From: Volvox africanus
Lineage: Eukaryota > Chlorophyta > Chlorophyceae > Chlamydomonadales > Volvocaceae
Assembly: GCA_030268105.1 (NCBI GenBank)
Contig: BSDZ01000094.1
Location: 5,614,501 to 5,678,500, forward strand
DNA length: 64,000 bases
Direction of reading: 5' to 3'
Part shown: positions 25,032 through 35,194 of the stretch, in pieces
Position numbering within the stretch: the first letter of the stretch is position 1
Layout: each line of letters opens with the position of its first letter
Program-made: the position numbers and the translations under genes
The notes under the pieces: generated by a model
Database searches by the model: none
What the model was told of the DNA's origin: nothing
Seen by the model: only the letters and a program-made list of their open reading frames with translations

Positions 25032-25710
25032 ATACACATCGCCCCGACAACGCCCCGCCACACCTGCCGGTCCAGGTGGACTCCTCCATGGCGGTGGAAG
25101 GGGCAGGTGGAGGTCTGTTGGCGCATGGCGAATGTATCGAGGTTCTAGCGCTTCCCCTGGAGTTAAGCCAGGGTTTTGTGTTGGATGGAAGCCTTCCCAA
25201 AAGTCCGGGTAAGGAAGGCTACGAGTCAGTCAAACCGACATCCCGTCCCTTATATAGCCCCTGGGCCTCCACCTGCCGCTCCCTCTCTGAGGACTTGCCG
25301 CCGTCCTCCCAAGCCCACCCTTCAACCTGCCCACCCAGCACCCCGAGACGTCCTCCGGTACACACACGCACATAGGGCCTTCTTAGATGTTCTCCATCGG
25401 GGCTGGTCATTTCACGCGTTTGGACTGTGGCTTCACGGCGCAGCAGAGCTTCCGTAAACTCCATGCTTCCGTGCGGCCCGATTGCAGTAAGCAGCGCCAA
25501 ACTTTGCCTCCGTTCATTATCACCACTGCATGTGGGTTCCTCCATCTTGCCTTCCCTTCTCGCGTCCCGACACCAGGGCTCATGTTTGGGCTCACCTGGG
25601 CCTACTTCAATAAGATCAACGGTTCGCTGGGTCCACGTGCCGCCGCCGCCGCCGCCTCAAACTCGCTCATGACGGAGGAGCTGGTCTTGAAGCCGGTGCT
25701 GCCGGCGTGA
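21617..25710 (+). CDS. Nudix hydrolase, NUDT14 / AtNUDX14-like (nucleoside diphosphate-sugar pyrophosphatase)
   Basis: Eight exons join in phase to a 323-aa protein: 21617-21806, 22180-22304, 22716-22852, 23154-23224, 23720-23787, 24333-24446, 25076-25208, 25577-25710 (TGA). The N-terminus (MLLPNILRLRALQPLYRPK) is basic and could be a plastid or mitochondrial transit peptide. The core reads GKERRWDVVESHASVGVVLY, FLIVRQFRPAVYASLLREAE, FTYELCAGLIDKSKSNAEIC, QEEILEECGF. The stretch at about residues 183-204 is the Nudix box in the expanded form of the NUDT14 group (ELCAGL...EECG), with the metal-binding Glu pair at 201-202 but Gln in place of the usual Arg before it. This group cleaves UDP- or ADP-sugars to sugar-1-phosphate and NMP. 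The least certain border is 22304/22716. A TGTAA lies 244 bp after the stop. Confidence 0.85.
22433..22478. repeat. 12-bp tandem repeat (CTCCCTCCGCAC)n
   Basis: About four units in intron 2 of the Nudix gene. Confidence 0.8.
23394..23461. repeat. Tandem duplication of a 34-bp unit
   Basis: Two essentially perfect copies of a unit starting TTGTCGAAGTACCAG and ending GGGGGTGAGG, in intron 4 of the Nudix gene. Confidence 0.85.
24997..25026. repeat. (CA)n microsatellite
   Basis: A long ACACAC run just 5' of exon 7 of the Nudix gene, near the acceptor region. Confidence 0.85.
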
Positions 25711-25953
25711 GGAGTGAACCAACGCAGCAGCAGGGAGCAAGCGGGAGGGCCGGCGGCGGGCCGGACGGGGAAGCGGAGGTGTCGAAGAGGATGGGGCAAT
25801 ATAAAACCCAATCCCTGTCCCAAAGAAGCAGAAGGGCAGAGCCGCGCTGTACAGCCTGCCTCTCACAGCCTCCGCTACCTGCAGACCTTCGTTGCTTTCA
25901 ACGATTAACTGCCTGCCGCGATTAAGGCAATAACCGACCGAGGAAGGGGTAAC

Positions 25954-25958
25954 TGTAA
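25954..25958 (+). terminator. TGTAA poly(A) signal of the Nudix gene
   Basis: TGTAA occurs 244 bp after the Nudix stop codon, a normal distance for a volvocine 3' UTR. Confidence 0.55.
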
Positions 25959-25984
25959 TATGATAATGATTAGAATGTTTAATC

Positions 25985-26065
25985 CTCACTGACGTTAACT
26001 CGATCGCGCACTCATCGACGTTAACGATCGTGCGCTCATTGATATTAACGATCGCGAGCTCATCA
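25985..26065. repeat. Three ~27-bp tandem units with palindromic cores
   Basis: Three imperfect copies of a unit built on GACGTTAACGATCGTGCGCT followed by CATT. Each contains AACGATCG(T/C)G-type self-complementary sequence. The copies lie about 30 bp beyond the TGTAA of the Nudix gene. Confidence 0.65.
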
Positions 26066-26496
26066 TTTAGAGCATAGCATGATACAACGGGAATCGGGTG
26101 GGAATGGGCCACTAACACCTGGCTGCAGCCGGGAGCCCCTCCGGAGGTTGGGGTGTTCTAAACTTGGGCTTTGCGGGAGTGGGACACGCACGTCACTAGC
26201 CAGGCAAGCGAGCGAGCGGCCGGTCTTGACGCTGTGGGAGGCATAGGTCCGTATGAAGGCATGGGGGGTGGGGGAGAAGGGAGCTATCGATGGTGTAGGG
26301 GCCAGTCATGGCGCGCATCAGGTCCTTTTTGCGATGAGTGCCGAAGCCGAAGCGGTCAAAGAGGTGGGCCCAATGGAGTCTGCCAGAGCGGGGAGGAAGC
26401 CTGAATTAGGCCTATGAGATTGAGGGATGATGGTCACGAGTAGTGAGGTGAGTTGAGAAGCGAGTGCGATCTGGACCTTTTGCGCAAGTTTTATCA

Positions 26497-26860
26497 ATCT
26501 GAAACATAATGTTGACCATCAGCGATCGGCCCGCTGCGCGCAAAAGCTACGAAAGAGCTGGACACCATCACAATTTTGGTGGATGCAGCCAGCAGCATGC
26601 AACCTCCGTCTGAATCGTCATGAAAAGACGAAACCACCACCTCCGCTTCCTGCCCGACTGTCCACAATAGAAGATATTCTATTGCCGCTTGGCGGACCAC
26701 ACGAGCCAAGAGCAGCTGCTGCACGCTATCCGTGACTGCCTGCCCGGGCATCCGTGGCAAACCCTATCTGGCCACCTCCCCATCAAATGCTTCCGTCCTG
26801 AACGAGCCCCGCCGGTCGGTGTCCAGTGTTTGTCCTCTCATCAGCATCAGCCAGCCAGTT
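26497..26860 (-). CDS. Possible terminal exon(s) of an unrecognised minus-strand gene
   Basis: A minus-strand frame from about 26740 to 26497 follows the acceptor-like CCGGGCAG and reads AVTDSVQQLLLARVVRQAA, then TVGQEAEVVVSSFHDDSDG, ending GPIADGQHYVSD and a stop. A small possible upstream exon (about 26860-26800) reads RGQTLDTDRRGSFRTEAFDG with a weak donor and would join in phase. The amino-acid mix looks protein-like but no family is recognised. No further upstream exon was found. Confidence 0.3.
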
Positions 26861-28840
26861 CCAACCGCGCCGGGAAAACGGGCGTACCAACCCGATGGGA
26901 AAAGTAGGCCCTACTTGTTAGGTGCTTTTGCGCCTGGCCTCTTCGGGGGCCCCTTTTTCTGTTTGTGCGGGGGGTTGGAGGGTACAGGTTCGGTTTGTTA
27001 CGCAGGGATACGGGTCAGGGCTTGGGCCGCTTGCCTCAGGGTCCGGGGCCCAGGCGTGCCCAGGCATGCAGCATTGAGTGACCTCCAGTCCCAACTTGGT
27101 GGTGGACAACTTCGATCCAGGGCAGTGCAGGACCCAAGCCCGCTGCTGGAGTGTGTTTAGCACACAACAGGCAAAGGCCCGTGGGTGCGGGCTGCTGTCC
27201 TAGACAAGCCACGTCTCCTCGTGGGGGCAGGGGCCCGCGGGGACCTGCTGGGAGGACAGCTGTGGCGCTTGCGTGGTCCGTAGGCAGAGGTGGGGTCATC
27301 TCAGAGACAGCAGGTGGCCTTACCCAATCGAGGCCCGGCAGGAAGGAACGTGCGGCAGGTCGCTGAGGTTGGCCTACGTCTTGGCTGAAGCCTACAGGTT
27401 GCACTACTGCTGGCGCCTCTAGGACATCGTATCGAGTTGATAGAGGTTCGTTCGGGCCTTCCAGCTGAGGCCGTTCTTCGCTGGCCAGGTGTTGGTCGCC
27501 AGGTGCTGATTTCCATCCAGTCTATGTCTGCCTGTTCCTGGCGCATACATACTTGACTGGCACATGGCTGGCAGGTCCCGCCGGAAAAGCGATCTGTGCC
27601 GTCTTGATCTCGCCGATCATCAACATCACGAATTGTATGCCAGGAAACTCTTCAAGTTTATAGTGGATTGCAGCAAACAGCTTTTCAAAAGGTTGGAATT
27701 AAGAATATATGTCCATATACCGAAGAAAATGAATGAGACATGAATGAATGGAGATGCAAAACTCCCCTTCGTCGCCCCCACAGACATCGTACAATGGCCA
27801 TTATTATGTCATGCACGTCCGTCATGCACGAGCACGTTACGTACCTTTCCTAGGATAACCTCTTACATACGTTTCAGTTATCAGTACCGTACCGTGCCAT
27901 GTCAAAATAAGGCCGCCGCCCCTATAAGGACAGTATGCAATCCGTACGGGTCGTGCGGGTGTGTGTGAAGATGGATGGACATCGTCAGACACTGAGGAGC
28001 GTGTGCGCACTCTTGCCAACTATAGGCAAGCGATGAAAGCAAATGGCTCGTCCTTGAAAGAGTAAATGTTACAAATGCCCATGTAATGACGCTTGGGGAA
28101 CTGCCCCTAAAGCCACGTTTTGAGATATCATTTTGAGATATAACCCTAATGCTGACACAAACAATGTGGCTATTTCAAGCCTTGTCGCAGAGTTTTTCCT
28201 AGATTTCAACTAATGTCATATTTACGCCCTCCGTACTCCGCCGAACTGCTCACTAAGAACAACAACCGCCAGGTAACAATTTTGATTCCATAACAACCGG
28301 TTTCTGAGATAACGTAAGGAGGAGTTGAAAGATTGGTTTAGGGTCAATTGGTCTAATCAAAGATTTCAGGTGAATCCTCGTGGGATCAATCGTCAACCGG
28401 AAGTGAAGATAGGTGAAGCCTGGGTATAGATAATGGATGGGTGAACGGTGCCACACGAAGGGGTACATCCCCTTGAAGCACCACATAAGTCTGATCCGAT
28501 CCAGACTGTGATGTTGGGTTATTGAGGTTCATCGTCCAAATGGTAGGGGGCGTTCGGGTCGTAAAGAATGCCTTGCCCTAACCCTAAACCTCACCACCTC
28601 TGCCAGGCAGCCGTATCACCCCTGCTGTCACTCTCACCGCCACCGCTCCGTGCCTACGCCTCCACCACCCCTGCCATCCCCCCTCCATCTAGCTCACCCC
28701 CACGGCCGCTGCCATCACCGTTGCCACCCTCACTGTCGCAGCCTCAGCCATCAAGTTTATCAGATGCATTACATCTCTGGCCCCTGAGGTGGCGTCAGCT
28801 CGCTTTCCTTCGCCCAATCTGAGCACAAATTCATTGAGCC
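26861..28840. other. Gene-poor stretch
   Basis: Short frames only. A minus frame near 27546-27480 (RQEQADIDWMEISTWRPTPG) looks protein-like but isolated. 28570-28760 is a CCACC-rich low-complexity tract. Nothing can be supported as a gene. Confidence 0.3.
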
Positions 28841-29115
28841 AGTTGCTGGTGTGCTGCATTGCATACCATGCTGGCTAACTTGATTGAACTGAGTTGAAGC
28901 TCAGGTTCGGCCTGTGGGGTGCGGCCTGTGGGTGGTCGGCCTCTGGTGCGGCCTCTGGTGCGGCCTCTGGGTCGGCCTCTGGGTCTGGCCTCTGGGGTGG
29001 GGTTCGGCCTCTGGGGTGGGCCGGTGTTGAGATCCCTTGAACGTACATGCCTTTGCCGGCGTAGGTAGCTCGGGGGCATGGGGACCTAGGTGCGCCGATC
29101 CGTGCGCACCTAGGT

Positions 29116-29960
29116 TCACTGGCGGTTTCTTGGCTTGAACTTGGGGCAGTGGGAGCTGTCGTGTCCAACCTCACGGCAGCGGAACCAGCAGCCCTCGTCG
29201 ATGCACTTTTGCTTCTCCTCGGGCGTTAGCTTAGGGGGTGTGGGTTCTGCCACGTTGGAGCGGCCGCCCTTGCTGCCGTTGCCCTTGGGTTTGCCTTTGG
29301 GCAAAAAGCGCGAGGTGTTGATGGCGTTGAGCTCCATGGGCGTCGCCTTGGATGCGGTTTGGCTGCTGTCAGTCGCGCCCTTGATGGCACTATCCAGGCG
29401 GGTGGCCGTGTTGGCCACATCCAGGTAGCTCATGGAGTCCGCGCCCTGCGGAATTAGCGCGAGACCCTTGCGGATGTCCGTCGGCAGGACAGCCATGAGG
29501 CGGTCCTTTTTTTCCGCCTCGGACATGTTGTGGATGCACAGGCACAGCCGGTCAATGTGGGAGACCAGATGCGTCACGGACCCCTTGTACTGCACCTTCG
29601 GTAGCTTGTCGCGCGCCTTCTCCTCGTCCAGGTGGTCCGTGAACTGCTCGCGCATCATGGTGAGGGCTTGGTCGAAGGCATAGGCTTGCTTCTCGATGTG
29701 GGAGCGCCAGTACAGGCTGGCGTCGCCCGTGAGCAGGTGAGGTATGGCGCATCGGCGTGCCTCGGGCGGCATCTGCAGTCCATCGAAGTACTTGAGGGCC
29801 TTGTATTCGAACTCGTCCCAGGTGTAGTCATCCTTCTTGGGGTCGCCCGTGTAGAGGGTGGGGCGCATGTGCTTGATCATGTCCTTGAGCAGCGTGGTCT
29901 GCATGGGTGCGCTCAAGACTTGTGCGGAAGCGTGGTACACGGCTTGTTGTCCGCCTGTTG
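29116..29960 (-). pseudogene. gag of the chromovirus, minus-oriented copy (5'-truncated)
   Basis: The frame reads KDMIKHMRPTLYTGDPKKDD, DEFEYKALKYFDGLQMPPEA, HLLTGDASLYWRSHIEKQAY, then the shared arm with SHIDRLCLCIHNMSEAEKKD and a C-terminal zinc knuckle, CWFRCREVGHDSSHC (C-X3-C-X4-H-X4-C, one residue longer than the usual first spacing). This is a capsid-nucleocapsid Gag that would bind element RNA. Codons upstream of about 29970 in the same open frame are antisense of the other arm and are not gag, so the original N-terminus is lost. Confidence 0.8.
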
Positions 29961-29973
29961 AGCGCCTGCTGTA

Positions 29974-30445
29974 CAAGGGGTCCGTGACGCATCTGGTCTC
30001 CCACATTGACCGGCTGTGCCTGTGCATCCACAACATGTCCGAGGCGGAAAAAAAGGACCGCCTCATGGCTGTCCTGCCGACGGACATCCGCAAGGGTCTC
30101 GCGCTAATTCCGCAGGGCGCGGACTCCATGAGCTACCTGGATGTGGCCAACACGGCCACCCGCCTGGATAGTGCCATCAAGGGCGCGACTGACAGCAGCC
30201 AAACCGCATCCAAGGCGACGCCCATGGAGCTCAACGCCATCAACACCTCGCGCTTTTTGCCCAAAGGCAAACCCAAGGGCAACGGCAGCAAGGGCGGCCG
30301 CTCCAACGTGGCAGAACCCACACCCCCTAAGCTAACGCCCGAGGAGAAGCAAAAGTGCATCGACGAGGGCTGCTGGTTCCGCTGCCGTGAGGTTGGACAC
30401 GACAGCTCCCACTGCCCCAAGTTCAAGCCAAGAAACCGCCAGTGA
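29974..30445 (+). pseudogene. gag C-terminal fragment, plus-oriented copy
   Basis: It starts abruptly at the palindrome edge with YKGSVTHLVSHIDRLCLC and is then the same protein as the minus copy to the zinc knuckle and stop. It lies directly upstream of, and in line with, the pol remnant, so this is the gag end that belongs to the pol reading direction. Confidence 0.8.
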
Positions 30446-30715
30446 ACCTAGGTGCGCACGGATCGGCGCACCTAGGTCCCCATGCCCCCGAGCTACCTAC
30501 GCCGGCAAAGGCATGTACGTTCAAGGGATCTCAACACCGGCCCACCCCAGAGGCCGAACCCCACCCCAGAGGCCAGACCCAGAGGCCGACCCAGAGGCCG
30601 CACCAGAGGCCGCACCAGAGGCCGACCACCCACAGGCCGCACCCCACAGGCCGAACCTGAGCTTCAACTCAGTTCAATCAAGTTAGCCAGCATGGTATGC
30701 AGCACACCAGCAACT

Positions 30716-33060
30716 TGCATTCAAGGGCACCGTCAACGGCCGTACGGCCGTCATCCTGATCCATGGTGGAGCCACTGGCAGTTTCGTCCACACGCAGTGG
30801 CTTGCCCGCAGGGAATTCAAGGCCGCCAAGACTGTCAGCAACATGTCTGTGAAGCTGGCTAACAGCCAAGAGCAAGACTGCCCGTACGTCCTACCCAACG
30901 CCTCCATCACCATCCGCACCTTCAAATGCCGTAGCACTCTGGTCACCACCGACCTTGGTGACTTCGATGTGTAGTATCCTGGGGTATCTACAAGTTGTGG
31001 TCAAAGATTGAGCCAAGATGGTCAACTTTCGATCGAGCCTTTGTAGGTTGGCACAACAGAGATACAATACGATGTGGTGCTGGGCAAGGACTGGGTCGCA
31101 CAGTGGAACCCGCACGTGTGCTGGAGGACCAACACGGTCACGCTGCGGACCACTCTCACCAAGCACGTGCTTCAGGGCGACCCACCCAAGGCCGTTAACG
31201 AACGCGCCCCCAAGCTCCTGTCTGCATTGCAGTTCAAGCGCGTTGTGTGAGCCACCAAGCAGTACAGCCTTTGCGTTGTACACGAGGTCAACACCCAAGA
31301 CATCAACACCCCGGGCGTCGACATGACGCACATCACCTCCCAGTACGCTGACGTCTTTGCAGAACCCACGGACATGCGTCCCACGCGTGCTGTCGACCAC
31401 CAAATCGAGCTCACCACCGACGCCTCCGACTACACCACAGGCGGAGTTCTGTCCCAAATCCAAGACGGTGTCGAGCGAGTATGAGAGCCGGAAGCTTACC
31501 CCGGCGGAGTGCAACTACCCTGCACACGACCACGAGATGCTCGTGGTTGTCCACTGCCTTCGTGTCTGGTGGCACCACCTCAAGGGACCTCATCTGGTGA
31601 CCATCTGGACCGATAACTCGGCAGTCTCGGCGTTCTAAGCGCAACCCCTGTTAAACTGGCGCCAAGTGCGCTGGCTTGCCGAGCTCGAAGAATTCAACTA
31701 CGTCATCGAGCACAAGCCGGGCAAGACCAACGTTGTGGCTGATGCCATCAGCCGACGACCGGACCTGCGGGTCCACACCATGACGGTCTCTGTGGCCAAG
31801 GCTGCCAATGACCTGGCCACCACCATCCGCAGAGATGGTACACAGGATGAGACCTACACTCGCCTCAAGGAGCAAGCCGCCAAGAACTTCAAAGAGGACC
31901 CCCCGTTCAAGCTATACAAGAGTTTGCTAAACTACGAACCACGTGGTGCCCTGCGGGCTCACCTGTACATCCCAGACATCCCGGGCCTGCGCGCCAAGCT
32001 GCTGCGCGAGTCTCATGACATCCCCATCGCAGGCCACCTGGGCCGTGACAAGACCCTTGCCGGCTCAGCAGATTCTACTACTGGCCGAATATGGACCGAT
32101 CAGTGGATACCTACACCACCACCTACCCCTCATGCCAACGGTGCAAACACAGGCAAGGCCGCCCCCTGGGCAAATCTCAACCACTGCCCATCCCCGAGCG
32201 GCCCTGACAGTCCATTTCCCTAGACCTAATCACGGACCTGCCAAAATCACACCGTGGCGACGACGCCAATGCCGTCTTTGTACGCCGGCTTTCCAAGATG
32301 ATGCGCGTCATCCCTGTCTCCACGAACATCACAGCCGAGCGCCTAGCTGAGGTCGCTTACGACTGGGTGTTCCTGTTCTACGATCAGCCAGAGAGCATTG
32401 TCTCCGACCGTGACCCCAAGTTGACAGGCACCTTCTGGAAAACCCTGTTCAGGCTGTCTGGCACGAGCCTTGACATGTCCACTGCACATCACCCACAGAC
32501 GGACGGCCAGACAGAGCGAGCCAATCGCACCCTAGAGGAGATGGTCCGCCACTACGTGGACGCCAACCACACCAACTGGTGTGATCTCCTGCCCCAACTC
32601 GAGTTCACTTACAACTCGAGCGTCCAAGCTTCGACGGGCTTCACCCCGTTCAAGCTAGTCCTGGGCTATGAGCCCACCACCCCGCTACAGCTGCTAGCCA
32701 AGCACCCCCCAACTGGGAGCCCGCCAACCCGTCGGTCACATCGTTCATGATCGACCGCGAAATTGCGCTCTCCCAAGCCAAGCTGCATGTCAAGGCTGCG
32801 CAGCACCGCCAGGCCGCCTACGCCGACAAGGGACGTGCCGAGCACACCTTCACGGCTGGCGACAAGGTGCTCCTTTCCACGGCCCACCTCAAGCTGGTAA
32901 CGGGCGACTCCCGAGACGAAATTCAACTCGCGCTATGTCGGCCCCTTCACCATTGAGGCCATGGTTTCCAAGAACGCGGCACGCCTGAAGCTTCCACCGC
33001 ACATGCAGATCCACCCGGTCGTGAACGTGAGGCAACTCCGCCCATTCAGGACGGCGGACG
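30716..33060 (+). pseudogene. pol remnant: protease, RNase H, integrase; reverse transcriptase deleted
   Basis: Around 30721-30970 the aspartic protease reads AVILIHGGATGSFVHTQW, with His-Gly-Gly where the catalytic Asp-Ser/Thr-Gly should be. At about 31412 the text passes from RPTRAVDHQIEL, the lead-in to reverse transcriptase, directly to TTDASDYTTGGVLSQIQDG of RNase H, so the whole RT core is missing. RNase H continues with YESRKLTPAECNYPAHDHEM. Integrase has its zinc-binding part (GHLGRDKTLA, later a CQRC pair), then LDLITDLP, IVSDRDPKLTG and HHPQTDGQTERAN carrying the D-D-E residues. Frame changes occur near 31250 (stop), 31640, 32075, 32225 and 32750. Confidence 0.85.
30972..31069 (+). 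mobile_element. 98-bp insertion element inside pol, with 7-bp target duplication
   Basis: CGATGTG occurs at 30965-30971 and again at 31070-31076, flanking 98 bp that begin TAGTATCCTGGGGTATCTAC and end GCACAACAGAGATACAATA. The sequence before and after is continuous pol coding (GDFDV then VLGKDW), so the 98 bp are an insertion. The ends are imperfect inverted repeats (TAGTATC / TATTGTATC). A close relative lies at 47906-48004. Confidence 0.75.
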
Positions 33061-33080
33061 ACGCTTTTCCCAACTGAGCC

Positions 33081-33386
33081 GTGGCCCAAGCCACGCCCGA
33101 GACCTTCGTCAACTCCACTGGGGACCTGTGGTGGCATGTTGAGGCCATTGTCAGCCGCCACATCACCCCCATCACCGGTCGCGTCACATATGGCATCAAG
33201 TTCAAGGGCTACGACGAGTCCGAGAACATCTTCATCGACGAGGCTACCCTACTGGAGGATGTTCCGGAACTGATCGCGCAGTACGAACGAGACCACCCCC
33301 GTTCTGTGGCCAAGAACCGGCAGCGACGCAGCAGTTTTCGCAAACGCAGCTGGACCCTTAGTCATTCCAACACGCCTGTTACCTAG
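33081..33386 (+). pseudogene. Chromodomain of the chromovirus integrase C-terminus
   Basis: An open frame after a stop at 33078 reads WWHVEAIVSRHITPITGRVT, then GIKFKGYDESENIFIDEATL and LEDVPELIAQYERDHP. The aromatic start, (I/V)KFKGY core and acidic helix are those of chromodomains, which in chromoviruses direct integration to histone-marked chromatin. Confidence 0.8.
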
Positions 33387-33436
33387 CACTTCGTGGAGTT
33401 CGCTGGATTTAGGGTTGCGGGGACGCAACCCTTCGC

Positions 33437-33447
33437 GGAGGGGGGAC
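33437..33447 (+). other. Polypurine tract before the 3' LTR
   Basis: GGAGGGGGGAC lies two bases before TGTAACA, the expected place of the plus-strand priming site of an LTR retrotransposon. Confidence 0.65.
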
Positions 33448-33449
33448 GG

Positions 33450-33758
33450 TGTAACAGCGTGAATGGCGCAGAAGCGCCAGAACGAGCGAAACTGAGTCGT
33501 CGACTATGGCACATTGTCACAAATAATACAATTATATATTAATAGATAGATTACAATAGATCAAATGCGTAGAACAAGTCGTATTGAACAAGTCGCACGG
33601 AACTACTTGCATGCGAGCGCTCGTACAACGTTGTCGGTTGTAGAGTGCGCGCCATTTTGAATAGACGTAAGGCCCCATACGAGCCCGGCAGCGCTATTTA
33701 TGCTGCCCGAATACCCGGAACAGTCATTTCCTCACCCATAGCAAATAACCTATTATGA
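33450..33758 (+). mobile_element. 3' LTR of the chromovirus (3'-shortened)
   Basis: Starts TGTAACAGCGTGAATGGCGC right after the polypurine tract. It matches the reverse complement of 33759-34141 for about 270 bp, then diverges and ends in TATTATGA without the expected terminal CA. Confidence 0.7.
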
Positions 33759-34141
33759 TGTAAACTACCGGGGAGTCACCCTAGAACCACGTGCCCTACG
33801 GCACAGTTACTCGGAGCTCGCCCATGTAGCTCCGCCAGCCAGCGAGGCGAAGCCCACTGTCACACTGAGGAAGTGACTGTCTCAGCTATTCGGGCAGCAT
33901 AAAAAGCGCTGCCGGGCTCGTATGGGGCCTTACGTCTATTCAAATGGCGCACTCTACAACCGACAACGTTGTACGAGCGCTCGTATGCAAGTAGTTCCGT
34001 GCGACTTGTTCAAGTTCTATGCATTTGATGTATTGTAATTAATTTAATTATTATGTAATTATATTATTTGTGACAAATTGCCATCGTCCGACGATTCAGT
34101 TTCGCTCGTTCTGGCGCTTCTGCGCCATTCACGCTGTTACA
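33759..34141 (-). mobile_element. Second LTR copy in opposite orientation, apparently full length
   Basis: In its own sense it runs TGTAACAGCGTG ... GTAGTTTACA (383 bp), with TG/CA ends. It abuts the first LTR tail to tail. The two copies are roughly 90% alike over the shared part, with small indels, so they are not a recent duplication. No matching target duplication is seen around it. Confidence 0.7.
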
Positions 34142-35194
34142 AGTACCCTGCTTAGTTAAGATACGTCGCACATTGGCAATGTCCAGAATGAGTTACCACT
34201 TTTGTCTATCGTATTCCATGCTGTTCAAGTAGGCCTTCCTTTTTTTATAGCGGGGTGTTTGCTGGGTGGCCAATTCCCCAGCCATGCCGACATTGAAGTA
34301 TTTGACTTGTTTTGATTGTATTTCAAGTTGGGTTCTGACAAGATTAATTGTCAAGAAATCATTTGCGTTAGCGTTCGTCTTCGATGTTCTGGACTGCCGC
34401 CATAGGGATGTCGGCGACAACAACCCACATACGAAGTACTTCATTAGTCGAATTGGCGCAATTAAAAAACCTCAATTAAAGAACTAATTTAATATATTTT
34501 GTGTGGCAAAAATCCAACCAGGGAAATATTCCAAAAAGGGGCTGTAGAAATGTTTCCAGACGTGTGTCGTGGGCCTATCAGTTAAATGCGTTATATCCAG
34601 ATTATAATCTTATATCTAATAGAATAATTTGATCTTGATCGCGTTGCATATTATCTTTCGACCATGTCACGACAAGTGTATGGCATTTGGAGTCGGATTA
34701 GTATTACAGCAACGATAGAGCAAGTGAGCTATGTCACTTGGCTCTAGAAGTTCAAGACGACCACTTATATCTGTTGCCCATATTCCCTTTTTCTGACCGA
34801 CGTGTAACGGAAGCGTTGTACCTGGTAGTTGGTCGGACCGTGTCAAGGGCTTAGATCGGGACATATAGCCTTCAGGTAGCAGGACCCACTTCTGCGACCC
34901 ACGGACGAGCTATCAGCAGGATTAACGCATCATAGAGTTCAGTCGAGTCCCGTTCAAGGTCACAGCCTCAGGCCAAGACCGACTCCATTTTGAGTATTCC
35001 GCACATAGTGTGTTTGGTGGACGGTAATTTGGTGTGACAACAACCTTTTTAATGTAGGTTATCAACCCAAGTCAACTCGGACAGAGGAGCTAACCCCGGG
35101 ATGAAAACCTAACGGTTCAGAATGAAAGAGCAGCCATTCCAAGAGAGAGAGGCGACTCGCTTACAGTGACCATCAATACATGCATGCATTGTGA
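34142..35194. other. AT-rich intergenic stretch
   Basis: Clearly lower GC than the flanking genes; only short frames. I see no gene or RNA. Confidence 0.35.

Larger units (their letters stand above)
28841..30715. repeat. Large inverted repeat, ~750-bp near-identical arms
   Basis: The left arm (28841-29590) and right arm (29971-30715) are reverse complements with, as far as I can see, a single 5-bp difference near the outer edge (extra GCATT in the left arm). The 380-bp spacer 29591-29970 is unique and holds the upstream part of gag in minus orientation. Both arms encode the same gag C-terminus and the same tandem (GGCCTCTGG)n tract after it. Confidence 0.9.
28841..34141 (+). mobile_element. 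Rearranged, inactive Ty3/gypsy chromovirus
   Basis: Reading left to right: an inverted duplication of the gag 3' end (28841-30715), a damaged pol (30716-33060), a chromodomain (33081-33386), a polypurine tract, and two LTR copies in inverted orientation (33450-34141). No 5' LTR was found, reverse transcriptase is deleted, and pol has several stops and frame shifts, so the copy cannot move on its own. The chromodomain after integrase places it among chromoviruses, a Ty3/gypsy branch common in plants, fungi and algae. Confidence 0.85.

Noticed and set aside
29116..30129. A 337-codon open frame that looks like one full gag protein
   Set aside because: Its first ~50 codons are the antisense of the right palindrome arm; only the part from about 29960 down is gag.
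33450..34141. Fold-back DNA transposon (long TIRs)
   Set aside because: The left arm begins right after a polypurine tract with TGTAACA and the right copy has TG/CA ends, which fits LTRs of the adjacent chromovirus better.
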